DNA of 64,000 bases from Rhodococcus ruber NBRC 15591 (GTDB lineage Bacteria; Actinomycetota; Actinomycetes; Mycobacteriales; Mycobacteriaceae): the NCBI RefSeq assembly GCF_001894945.1, contig NZ_BCXE01000027.1:17516-81515 (forward strand), read 5' to 3'. Shown piece after piece: positions 8,958 through 16,578 of the stretch. Below the pieces are notes generated by a model, which saw only the letters and a list, made by a program, of their open reading frames with translations, had not been told where the DNA came from and searched no databases. The position numbers and the translations under genes are program-made. Each line of letters opens with the position of its first letter. The first letter of the stretch is position 1.

Positions 8958-9067
8958 TGTCGCCTTCCTGTCCCCCCTGCGAAGGCGACAACTCGCGAGC
9001 CGGTTACCCCCCATCACCGGCTCGCGTCGAGGCCCCGCCGATTCGCCACCACGGTCGGCGGGGCCTC
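8958..9067 (+). ncRNA. 6C-type small RNA (actinobacterial B11-like)
   Basis: Three consecutive perfect stem-loops: arms 8958-8967/8981-8990 (10 bp), 8995-9004/9016-9025 (10 bp) and 9029-9041/9055-9067 (13 bp). The first two loops each contain exactly six cytosines (8972-8977 and 9007-9012) in a T-CCCCCC-T and a TA-CCCCCC-AT context. Two hairpins with loop runs of six C are the defining feature of the 6C RNA family of actinobacteria, whose M. tuberculosis member is the sRNA B11. The third, GC-rich hairpin fits its intrinsic terminator. The C-rich loops are thought to pair with G-rich ribosome binding sites of target mRNAs. A TTGTAC at 8918-8923 could be a -35 box but I see no clear -10 at proper spacing, so the 5' end is approximate. 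Confidence 0.88.
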
Positions 9068-9102
9068 ACCTTCTTCGAGCGGCCGGTCGATACGCTCGGG
9101 CG

Positions 9103-9402
9103 GTGACCGAGCCGCGCACCGCCCCCCGCATCACCATCACCTACTGCACGCAGTGCAACTGGCTGCTGCGCGCCGGGTGGATGGCGCAGGAACTGCTCAA
9201 CACCTTCGGCACCGATCTCGGCGAGGTCGCCCTCGTGCCCGGCACCGGCGGGATCTTCGTCGTCACCGCTGGCGACCGGACGGTGTGGGACCGCAAGACC
9301 GACGGCGGCTTCCCCGACATCGTCACGCTCAAGCAGCGGGTGCGCGACGTCGTCGATCCCGGGCGGGATCTCGGGCACGCGGACCGGGGGAGCGGAGCGT
9401 AA
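9103..9402 (+). CDS. SelT/SelW/SelH family (Rdx-type) redox protein
   Basis: 99 aa with GTG start. ITYCTQCNWLLRAGWMAQELL places a CxxC motif right after the first beta strand, the hallmark of the selenoprotein W/T/H (Rdx) thioredoxin-like family. Here both positions are Cys, so no selenocysteine is needed. The rest follows the family pattern: a glycine-rich segment (PGTGGIFVV), then FPD and an amphipathic C-terminal helix (LKQRVRDVV). Presumed cytosolic thiol redox protein of unknown partner. Starts 36 nt after the terminator of the 6C RNA, so it probably has its own promoter or uses read-through. Confidence 0.85.
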   Translation: MTEPRTAPRITITYCTQCNWLLRAGWMAQELLNTFGTDLGEVALVPGTGGIFVVTAGDRTVWDRKTDGGFPDIVTLKQRVRDVVDPGRDLGHADRGSGA

Positions 9403-9589
9403 CAAACGGTCACCCGAGATCCTTGATTCCCGTTACCGCTCTTGTGGTTTCGGGCGGGTGGATCCGAGGCCGAAGGTGCTGCCGTGCCCTGGGAACTCTG
9501 CGCGGCTTCTTCTTCGCCGATGTAACGTTTCGGGGATTTGCCCGATTCAACCGACCGTCAGGTCTTTTCCTCTTCGAATCGAGGTCTTC

Positions 9590-9814
9590 GTGAAGCGTCT
9601 TCTCGCCGGCATCCTGGGCTGTGCCGCCATCACCGTCGCCGTGCCGGCCACCGCAAGTGCGGCCACCGGAAGTACCGATCTGCTTCCCTACATCCTTCCC
9701 GCCGTGATCTGCTCTCTCACGTCCGGGTCCAGCCAGTGCGCGCTGGTTCCGCTTCCCGCGCCGGGCGGCGTGATCGGCGCTGCCGACCCGGCGCCCCTCG
9801 CCGTGGCGGAATAG
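9590..9814 (+). CDS. Small exported protein
   Basis: 74 aa from GTG: VKRLLAGILGCAAITVAVPATASA is a textbook Sec signal peptide, leaving a mature peptide of about 50 residues with two Cys (AVICSLTSGSSQCALV) that could form a disulfide. The 188 bp in front holds no gene. No family recognised. A longer in-frame start exists but would place the signal peptide internally. Confidence 0.6.
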   Translation: MKRLLAGILGCAAITVAVPATASAATGSTDLLPYILPAVICSLTSGSSQCALVPLPAPGGVIGAADPAPLAVAE

Positions 9815-9841
9815 GACCAGACGCAGCTGCCGCGGACGTGC

Positions 9842-10018
9842 TCAGACCCTGACCGGGGCCCGGACGATCGTTTCGGGCTTGGTCGGCGCGGCGGGCGCTT
9901 CCGCGGCGCGCGTCGGGCGGGACCGTTCCTCCCGGAGCCGGACGGCGTCACCGGCCACGACCGCGACCAGCACCGACAGCGCTGCCCACAGAACCAACAG
10001 GCACAAGACGATGTCCAT
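9842..10018 (-). CDS. Small membrane protein, hypothetical
   Basis: 58 aa: MDIVLCLLVLWAALSVLVAV gives one N-terminal TM helix, followed by an Arg/Ala/Pro-rich cytoplasmic tail. AGGG lies about 10 nt before the ATG. It is convergent with the small exported protein and divergent from the secreted protein at 10277. Weak case based on composition and a plausible start only. Confidence 0.45.
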   Translation of the reverse strand: MDIVLCLLVLWAALSVLVAVVAGDAVRLREERSRPTRAAEAPAAPTKPETIVRAPVRV

Positions 10019-10276
10019 GCGTCGAACCCTAAACGATGCCAGTTGAGTCCATCGTTTCGTCCGCGGCGACGGGCGCGGGCTGGAATAGTCCGCTGAAACG
10101 ACACCGAGAGTGCAGATTGGAGGCGGGCGTGCGGGCGCGCGGGGCGCCGCCGGAAACAGACCGACCGACTCGCATGTGAGGCCGCCTCGGGTTACGGTGT
10201 CCCAGAACATTCCGACCGGGGGGTCGAAGTGGACGCCGCGACTTCTCGCGGAGACGCCGTACTCGAGGGAGCTTTG

Positions 10277-10927
10277 ATGCAATCCGTTCTGAAGAAGACT
10301 GCCGTGACCGTGGCCGGGGTGGGAGCACTGGCGCTGTGCGTGCCGGGGACCGCGTCCGCCGCAGGCAATCCGAACGTCTCGGCCTCGGGCACGCCGGGCT
10401 CGATCACCGTCGACTTCGACTTCGCCGGGGTCGACGTGTCCGCCGGCGTCACCTGCGTGTCGTACGTGTCGACCAAGCAGAGCGGCCTCGACGCCGCCGA
10501 CCCGTCGGGCCGCGCGGACGCGCAGGCCCCGGGCTCGAAGTTCTCCATCGAGAACACCAGCACCTCCGCGATCACCTTCGTGCAGGACGGGCAGCCCGTC
10601 TCGCAGGGCCCGCAGCCCATCGCCGCCGGCACCTACTACGTGTACTGGGGTTGCCAGGACGCCGCCGGCACCCAGTGGGACAACGTCGGCCTCCGCTCCG
10701 GAGCGCCGTTCCAGGATCCGATCGTCGTGAACATCGCCGGCGACGGCGCTGCGCCGGCACCCGCGGCCCCGGCCGCCCAGTCCGCGCCGACCAAGTCGGA
10801 GGGCACCGTGCCGCAGGCCGAGACCGAGGACGGGCCGAGCACCGACGACATCATCGACACCCCCGAGGAGTTGATCGGTCTCGTGATCGATCTCTTCGGC
10901 GGACTGCCGGACCTCTCGCAGAGCTGA
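10277..10927 (+). CDS. Secreted protein of unknown function
   Basis: 216 aa. The ATG is preceded by GAGGGAG. Signal peptide with Lys-Lys, a hydrophobic core and a cleavage site near ASA-AGN (residue ~29). The mature part has a beta-rich domain of ~110 residues with two Cys (VTCVSYVS and YWGCQDA) likely forming a disulfide, then an Ala/Pro linker and an acidic amphipathic C-terminus (DDIIDTPEELIGLVIDLFG). It reads like a mycolata-type secreted or cell-wall-associated protein; no catalytic motif. A terminator hairpin follows 14 nt after the stop. Confidence 0.72.
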   Translation: MQSVLKKTAVTVAGVGALALCVPGTASAAGNPNVSASGTPGSITVDFDFAGVDVSAGVTCVSYVSTKQSGLDAADPSGRADAQAPGSKFSIENTSTSAITFVQDGQPVSQGPQPIAAGTYYVYWGCQDAAGTQWDNVGLRSGAPFQDPIVVNIAGDGAAPAPAAPAAQSAPTKSEGTVPQAETEDGPSTDDIIDTPEELIGLVIDLFGGLPDLSQS

Positions 10928-10941
10928 TCCCGAGCGCCCGC

Positions 10942-10969
10942 TGGCGGCATCCCCGACGGGATGTCGCCA
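10942..10969 (+). terminator. Hairpin terminator
   Basis: Arms TGGCGGCATCCC (10942-10953) and GGGATGTCGCCA (10958-10969) form a 12 bp stem with one G-U pair and a CGAC loop, just after the stop of the secreted-protein gene. There is no T-run, as is usual in high-GC actinobacteria. Confidence 0.6.
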
Positions 10970-11035
10970 CGGCGTGCTTCCGGGACGACGACTTCGTGCG
11001 CGCACGCCTCGCTCGTGCGTCGCACCGGGGGAATC

Positions 11036-12115
11036 ATGAATGCAGAACACGCACCGGATGCGGTGATCCTGGTCGGAGGCAAGGGAACACGACTGCATCC
11101 CCTCACCCTGTCGGCTCCCAAGCCCATGCTGCCCACCGCCGGCGTGCCGTTCCTGACCCACCTGCTGGCTCGGATCAGGGCGGCCGGCATCACTCACGTG
11201 GTGCTCAGCACCTCGTTCAGGGCCGAGGTCTTCGAGGAGCACTTCGGTGACGGCACGAGCCTGGGCCTCGAGATCGAGTACGTCACCGAGACCGAACCGC
11301 TCGGCACCGGCGGCGGAATCCGGAACGTGCTCCCGCAGCTGCGCGCCGACAACGTCATGGTGTTCAACGGCGACGTGCTCGGCGGCAGCGACCTGCGCGA
11401 GATCCTGCACACCCACGAGACCAACGACGCCGACGTGACGCTGCACCTGGTGCGCGTCGCCGATCCGCGCGCCTTCGGGTGCGTGCCCACCGATCCAGAA
11501 GGACGGGTCACGGCGTTCCTGGAGAAGACGCAGGATCCGCCGACCGATCAGATCAATGCGGGCTGCTACGTTTTCCGCCGCGAATGGATCGAGAAGATCC
11601 CGGCCGGACGGCCCGTCTCGGTGGAGCGCGAGGTGTTCCCGTCGCTGCTCGTGGACGGCGCAAGCGTGTTCGGTCACGTCGACACCGCCTACTGGCGGGA
11701 CATGGGCACACCCGGTGACTTCGTGCAGGGTTCGTCCGACCTGGTGCGTGGCATCGCGCCGTCCCCGGCGCTCGCGGGGGAGTGCGGCGAGTCCCGCGTG
11801 CACCCCACCGCTCGGGTCGCGCCCGGCGCGATGCTGATCGGTGGGACCGTGATCGGCCGCGACGTCGTGGTCGGCGGCGGTGCCCGCCTGGACGGTGTCG
11901 CGGTGTTCGACGGCGCGCGCATCGACGCCGGGGCGGTGGTGGAGCGCTCGATCGTGGGGTTCGGGGCCCGCATCGGGCCGCGCGCACTCGTCCGCGACGC
12001 GGTGATCGGTGACGGCGCCGAGGTCGGTGCCCGCTGCGAGCTGCTGCGCGGCGCGCGGGTGTGGCCGGGAGTCGTGTTGCCGGACGGCGGGGTCCGATTC
12101 TCGACAGACGTGTAG
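11036..12115 (+). CDS. manB: Mannose-1-phosphate guanylyltransferase
   Basis: 359 aa, ATG preceded by GGGGGAA. The N-terminal nucleotidyltransferase domain opens with AVILVGGKGTRLHPLT and continues with KPMLPTAGVPF, FNGDVL (metal-binding Asp) and INAGCYVF. Residues ~250-359 form a left-handed beta-helix of hexapeptide repeats (for example GGTVIGRDVVVGGGARL). This two-domain form without a phosphomannose isomerase fusion is the mycobacterial Rv3264c type, called manB in that literature and functionally a ManC. It makes GDP-mannose from GTP and mannose-1-phosphate for mannosylated glycolipids and polysaccharides. ManA follows 42 nt downstream, so the two probably form an operon. Confidence 0.88.
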   Translation: MNAEHAPDAVILVGGKGTRLHPLTLSAPKPMLPTAGVPFLTHLLARIRAAGITHVVLSTSFRAEVFEEHFGDGTSLGLEIEYVTETEPLGTGGGIRNVLPQLRADNVMVFNGDVLGGSDLREILHTHETNDADVTLHLVRVADPRAFGCVPTDPEGRVTAFLEKTQDPPTDQINAGCYVFRREWIEKIPAGRPVSVEREVFPSLLVDGASVFGHVDTAYWRDMGTPGDFVQGSSDLVRGIAPSPALAGECGESRVHPTARVAPGAMLIGGTVIGRDVVVGGGARLDGVAVFDGARIDAGAVVERSIVGFGARIGPRALVRDAVIGDGAEVGARCELLRGARVWPGVVLPDGGVRFSTDV

Positions 12116-12157
12116 CGACGTGCAGGGCAAGCTGATCCGGTTCCGGAGAGGAGTTCG

Positions 12158-13399
12158 ATGTATCCGCTTCGCGGGGCCGTTCGACATTATTCGTGGGGTT
12201 CGCACACTGCGCTGGCCGAGCTGACCGGCCGCCCGGCGCCGACCGAGGAGCCGGAGGCCGAGCTGTGGCTCGCTGCTCATCCGGTGGCCCCGGCGACGGT
12301 GAACACCGAAGATGGCGCGGTGCCGCTGTGCGATCTCATCGCTCGCGACCCCGAAGGTCAGCTCGGACCGGACTGTGCTCGGCAGTTCGACGGCCGGCTG
12401 CCGTTCCTGCTGAAAGTCCTCGCGGCCGAGCAGCCGCTCTCGTTGCAGGCGCACCCGAGCCGGGCGCAGGCCCGGGACGGGTTCGCGCGCGAGAACGCGG
12501 CAGGTATTCCGCTGGACGCCCCACACCGGAACTACCGCGACGACAACCACAAGCCCGAGATGGTCGTCGCGCTGAGCCGGTTCGAGGCGCTGGCCGGATT
12601 CCGGGAACCGGCCGAGACGGTCGAGTTCCTCCGCGACCTCGGGGTGTCGGAGTTGACGCCGTACGCCTCCGAACTCGGTGACAACCTCGATGCAACAGGA
12701 CTCCGTGCCCTGTTCACCGCATGGATGACGCTGCCGACCAAATCGCTCGTGGGGCTGACGGACGCCGTCCTCTCGGGCTGTGAGCGCTACCTCGAGGCAC
12801 GATCCGGGTCGGAGGACGAGTTCACCGTCGCGGCGCGGACGGCCCTCGAGCTCGGTCTCGCGTATCCCGAGGACCCCGGCGTCCTCGCCTCGCTCCTGCT
12901 CAACCGGGTGAGCATGGAGCCGGGGGACGCCTTGTTCCTCCCGGCGGGCAACCTCCACGCGTACCTGCGGGGCACCGCCGTGGAGATCATGGCGAACTCG
13001 GACAACGTGCTCCGCGGCGGGCTCACGTCCAAGCACGTGGACATACCCGAACTGCTGCGCGTGCTCGACTTCGACTCGGTGGGTGTGCCGTGGGTGCGCG
13101 CCCGCCGCGACGGACACGAACGCCTGTATGCACCGCCGGTGCACGAGTTCGAGTTGTGGCGGGTGAGGCTGCACAACTCGGGCACGCCGGAACCCGCCAC
13201 TGCCGCATTCGCCGGCGCGACCCCACGGATCCTGCTGTGCGTGCAGGGATCAGTGCAGCTGCGGTGTGGCGATCGGATCCTGAACCTCGCACAGGGCGAG
13301 GCGGCATGGGTTCCGAGTTCGGACCCCGAACTCGTCGTCCGGAGTTCTCACGCGACGGTGTTCGTGGCAACTCCGCCAATTCGGTCGGAACCGGCCTGA
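12158..13399 (+). CDS. manA: Mannose-6-phosphate isomerase
   Basis: 413 aa; ATG with a strong GGAGAGGAG site. Starts RGAVRHYSWGS; PFLLKVLAAEQPLSLQAHPS carries the zinc-binding Gln and His of type I phosphomannose isomerases, followed by DDNHKPEMVVAL and the PGDALFLPAGNLHAYL cupin segment. It interconverts fructose-6-phosphate and mannose-6-phosphate, feeding mannose-1-phosphate to the guanylyltransferase encoded just upstream. Length is typical for the family. Confidence 0.93.
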   Translation: MYPLRGAVRHYSWGSHTALAELTGRPAPTEEPEAELWLAAHPVAPATVNTEDGAVPLCDLIARDPEGQLGPDCARQFDGRLPFLLKVLAAEQPLSLQAHPSRAQARDGFARENAAGIPLDAPHRNYRDDNHKPEMVVALSRFEALAGFREPAETVEFLRDLGVSELTPYASELGDNLDATGLRALFTAWMTLPTKSLVGLTDAVLSGCERYLEARSGSEDEFTVAARTALELGLAYPEDPGVLASLLLNRVSMEPGDALFLPAGNLHAYLRGTAVEIMANSDNVLRGGLTSKHVDIPELLRVLDFDSVGVPWVRARRDGHERLYAPPVHEFELWRVRLHNSGTPEPATAAFAGATPRILLCVQGSVQLRCGDRILNLAQGEAAWVPSSDPELVVRSSHATVFVATPPIRSEPA

Positions 13400-13491
13400 T
13401 CGGCCGACAGCGTCCACTCTTCATGCGCTGTTGGTTCAGACCTCAGCCTGCATCGGTGTGCTGAACACCCTCGCTGGGTACCTCTGGGTGC

Positions 13492-14811
13492 ATGCGCTGC
13501 ACAGTCTTCGGCACGGGATACCTGGGCGCCACTCATGCCGCCTGCATGGCAGAACTGGGGCATGACGTCCTGGGCGTCGACATCGATGCCGGGAAGATTG
13601 CGAAGTTGACGGCAGGGGAGGTGCCCTTCTTCGAGCCCGGACTCGACGAGGTACTGCGACGCAACCTCGACAGCGGACGGCTGCGCTTCACGACGTCCTA
13701 CGCCGAGGCCGCCGACTTTGCGGATCTGCACTTCATCGGTGTCGGTACCCCGCAGAAGAGCGGTGAGTTCGCTGCGGATCTGTCCCAGCTGCATGCGGTC
13801 GTCGACGCCCTCGCTCCGCTCCTGACCCGCCCGGCATTGATCGTCGGGAAGTCAACGGTGCCCGTCGGAACGGCCGAGCAACTCGCAGAGCGCGCCAGGA
13901 GCGCCGCACCGGCGGGTGACGACGTAGAAGTGGCGTGGAACCCCGAATTCCTGCGCGAGGGGTACGCCGTACGCGACACGCTCACACCGGACCGGTTGGT
14001 CGTCGGGGTCGACCGCAGTCGCGGCGGGCGAGCCGAAGCGACCCTGCGCGACTTCTATGCATGCCAGATCGCGGAGGGCGTGCCCTTCCTGGTCACGAAT
14101 ATCGCCACCGCCGAACTCGTGAAGGCTGCTGCGAACGCCTTCCTGGCAACGAAGATCTCCTTCATCAACGCCGTCGCCGAGGTGTGTGACGCGAGTGGCG
14201 CGGATGTGGTCGAGCTGGCCGATGCGCTCGGCTACGACGCCCGGATCGGACGGCGATTCCTCAATGCCGGACTCGGATTCGGAGGTGGGTGCCTACCGAA
14301 GGACATTCGAGCCTTCATTGCGAGGGCCGGCGAGCTCGGCGCCAACAACGTTCTGCACCTGCTCCGGGAGGTGGACGGCATCAACATGGGGCGCCGCAGC
14401 ACCATGGTGGAGATGACGAGGGAAGCCTGCGGCGGATCGCTCCTGGGCACCCGCATCGCAGTCCTGGGCGCGGCCTTCAAACCCGACTCCGACGACGTCC
14501 GCGATTCCCCGGCACTCAACGTGGCCGGACAACTCCAATTGCAGGGCGCAGCCGTGACGGTTTTCGACCCGAAGGCAATGGAGAACTCACGACGGCTGTT
14601 CCCCACCCTCGCCTATGCGGCCGACATCCCCGAGGCATGCAAGGGAGCCGACGCAGTCCTGGTGCTGACCGAATGGCAGGAGTTCAGGGACCTGGATCCG
14701 GAAGAGATCGGCGCAGTGGTTCGAGCCCGCACCGTTCTGGACGGGCGTAACTGCCTCGACGCGCAGCGGTGGCGTTCCCATGGCTGGCGCTATCACGGCA
14801 TGGGCCGATAG
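13492..14811 (+). CDS. ugd: UDP-glucose 6-dehydrogenase (copy 1)
   Basis: 439 aa, ATG start. Rossmann motif VFGTGYLGATHA at the N-terminus, GTPQ and KSTVPVGT segments, WNPEFLREG, KAAANAFLATKISFIN (substrate-binding Lys and Asn), and GFGGGCLPKD with the catalytic Cys near residue 266. Makes UDP-glucuronate from UDP-glucose by two NAD-dependent oxidations. GalU, which supplies the substrate, lies convergent immediately downstream. A second, clearly paralogous copy lies at 18153. This copy has the high-GC codon use of the host genome, the second does not. Confidence 0.93.
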   Translation: MRCTVFGTGYLGATHAACMAELGHDVLGVDIDAGKIAKLTAGEVPFFEPGLDEVLRRNLDSGRLRFTTSYAEAADFADLHFIGVGTPQKSGEFAADLSQLHAVVDALAPLLTRPALIVGKSTVPVGTAEQLAERARSAAPAGDDVEVAWNPEFLREGYAVRDTLTPDRLVVGVDRSRGGRAEATLRDFYACQIAEGVPFLVTNIATAELVKAAANAFLATKISFINAVAEVCDASGADVVELADALGYDARIGRRFLNAGLGFGGGCLPKDIRAFIARAGELGANNVLHLLREVDGINMGRRSTMVEMTREACGGSLLGTRIAVLGAAFKPDSDDVRDSPALNVAGQLQLQGAAVTVFDPKAMENSRRLFPTLAYAADIPEACKGADAVLVLTEWQEFRDLDPEEIGAVVRARTVLDGRNCLDAQRWRSHGWRYHGMGR

Positions 14812-14845
14812 AAAGGCTCGACAGCGTTCGCCGGCGGCCCGGTCC

Positions 14846-15778
14846 CTACTGCTGTGGGTCGGGGTCGATCTGCTTGAGACGATCCGTCAGCCATGACCGC
14901 AGCATCGGACCGTACTCCGAACTGGCAAGCGCAGAGTCGACACAGGCTCGCAGATAGCCGCCGGGATTGCCGAGGTCGTGCCGCGAACCACGGTGGACCA
15001 CGACGTGAACGGGGTGACCCTCGTCGATGAGCAGCGAGATGGCATCGGTGAGCTGCAGTTCGCCGCCCACCCCGGGTTTCACGCGGCGCAGCGCATCGAA
15101 GATCGCGCGATCGAGCAGGTAACGGCCGGCCGCGGCGAGGGTGGAGGGCGCGTCTTCGAGTTTCGGCTTCTCGACCATGCCGAGCACCTTCATCACATCG
15201 GGGTTCGCGACACCGGGCACCTCCTGGACTTCGAAGATGCCGTACGAGCTGACCTGGGACTTGGGCACGTCGATGGCGCAGAGGACGGTGCCGCCGCGCT
15301 TGGCGCGGACACGGGCCATCACCTCGAGGACGCCGCAGGGCTGGACGAGGTCGTCGGGAAGGAGGACCGCGATGGCGTCCTCGTCGTCGTCGAGGGCCTG
15401 CTCGGCGCAACCGACCGCGTGCCCGAGTCCGAGCGGCTCGGCTTGCACGACGGACTCGACATCGAGCAACCTCGGTGCCTTGCGCACCTTTTCGAGCAGG
15501 TAGTGCTTGCCCTTCGCTTCAAGGTGATTCTCGAGAACCAGGTCCTCGACGAAGTGCGCGACCACGCCGGCCTTGCCCGGTGCGGTGACAATGACGAGGC
15601 GGCCCGCACCGGACTCGGCGGCTTCCGACGCGACCAGTTCGATACCGGGAGTGTCCACGACCGGCAGGAGTTCCTTGGGGACCGTCTTGGTCGCGGGCAG
15701 GAACCGCGTGCCCATGCCGGCAGCCGGCACCACCGCCGTCTTGAACACGCACGGATTCTCGGCGATCAATTCGCCCAT
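14846..15778 (-). CDS. galU: UTP-glucose-1-phosphate uridylyltransferase
   Basis: 310 aa. The ATG at 15778, preceded by GAGG, puts TAVVPAAGMGTRFLPATKTV near the N-terminus, the nucleotide-binding signature of GalU. Downstream are KELLPVVDTPGIE, a LLPDDLV segment with the conserved Asp, EKPKLEDAPS and GGELQLTDAI. It forms UDP-glucose for polysaccharides, trehalose and UDP-glucuronate synthesis by Ugd. Convergent with ugd (34 nt gap). The 800 bp in front is non-coding. Confidence 0.93.
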   Translation of the reverse strand: MGELIAENPCVFKTAVVPAAGMGTRFLPATKTVPKELLPVVDTPGIELVASEAAESGAGRLVIVTAPGKAGVVAHFVEDLVLENHLEAKGKHYLLEKVRKAPRLLDVESVVQAEPLGLGHAVGCAEQALDDDEDAIAVLLPDDLVQPCGVLEVMARVRAKRGGTVLCAIDVPKSQVSSYGIFEVQEVPGVANPDVMKVLGMVEKPKLEDAPSTLAAAGRYLLDRAIFDALRRVKPGVGGELQLTDAISLLIDEGHPVHVVVHRGSRHDLGNPGGYLRACVDSALASSEYGPMLRSWLTDRLKQIDPDPQQ

Positions 15779-16578
15779 GGCGACACCTCGTCTCTCGATT
15801 GGGCCACATCGGATAATTGCCGGTCGGACGCACCGGTGGCAGCGGGAATATCGATCGGAATAGGCACGCGCCGAGTGGTTGCGGTGGGGGAGAGTTGCCG
15901 CAGGAATGCGCGATTGTGCGGAGTTTAACGCATCGGACGAAATTCGCGACCTCACTCGGGCGACTCAGTGGGACACCGGGGTAGCGAACGGGGCCGCCGC
16001 CGATGACCTTCGAAGGTTCTTCCAGGTCAAGGCATATCAGTCTCGCCGGTTGCACTCCAGAAGTCCTGCCCGCGCTGCCGCGACAGTGGACCCAGGGGGA
16101 TCCGCTGCTTCGCGATCCGAAATTTTGCACGACGAATACAGGTTATGTACTAGCGTTTGCATCCTGCTGTCTGTACGTTGAGGTGAACTGGTCATCCGTC
16201 CAACTCAATGCCGAATCGTCCCCACGTAACGGGCGTGTGTGACATTTCACACTGTAACGAAGAATAGCTTGCAACCGAACGGCCGTCGCGGCTAGAGGGT
16301 GAACATACCGTCTGACCTGGTACTCGCTGAGAAGTTACTGAGAAGTAGGTAGTTTTCGCAGGTCAACGCGTGTCAGCGACAGTCCCAGTCGTGTCCCGAT
16401 CGAGATGCAAGTCGCGGCCGAATGGCCCAAGATGTTCCTTACCGAGGGCAACGCAGGTTTGAGATGTGTGCGGTACGGGGAGGTACGTGCACACCATCGA
16501 TGCCGTCCGCGTGTTCCGTCCGAGGTGATCGCACCAGTACGGGCAACTCGCCCGTGTGGGGCTCGGGGAGGGAACGGA
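15779..16578. other. 800 bp intergenic control region
   Basis: No gene can be supported between galU and the initiating transferase. Open frames on either strand lack coding character. The half next to the polysaccharide locus (about 16100-16400) is AT-richer than the surroundings and includes the palindrome at 16237-16252. It most likely carries both divergent promoters and a long 5' leader for the exopolysaccharide genes. Confidence 0.6.
16237..16252. promoter_or_regulatory. Palindromic operator candidate
   Basis: GTGTGACATTTCACAC is a palindrome with 6-bp perfect arms (GTGTGA/TCACAC) around CATT, lying in an AT-richer patch 327 nt before the initiating transferase. It looks like a CRP/FNR-family site, but the spacer between GTGA and TCAC is 4 rather than 6 nt, so the regulator is not identified. 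Confidence 0.35.

Noticed and set aside
9842..13174. Long minus-strand frame across manB and manA
   Set aside because: Only its last 58 codons look like a protein with a TM helix; the rest is antisense to clearly recognisable manB and manA.
15879..16181. 100-codon plus-strand frame in the long intergenic region
   Set aside because: No ribosome site, no hydrophobic or domain character, and base composition unlike coding DNA of either flank.
16237..16252. Canonical CRP/GlxR binding site
   Set aside because: The half-sites are right but the spacer is two bases too short for the family consensus; kept only as an unspecified operator candidate.
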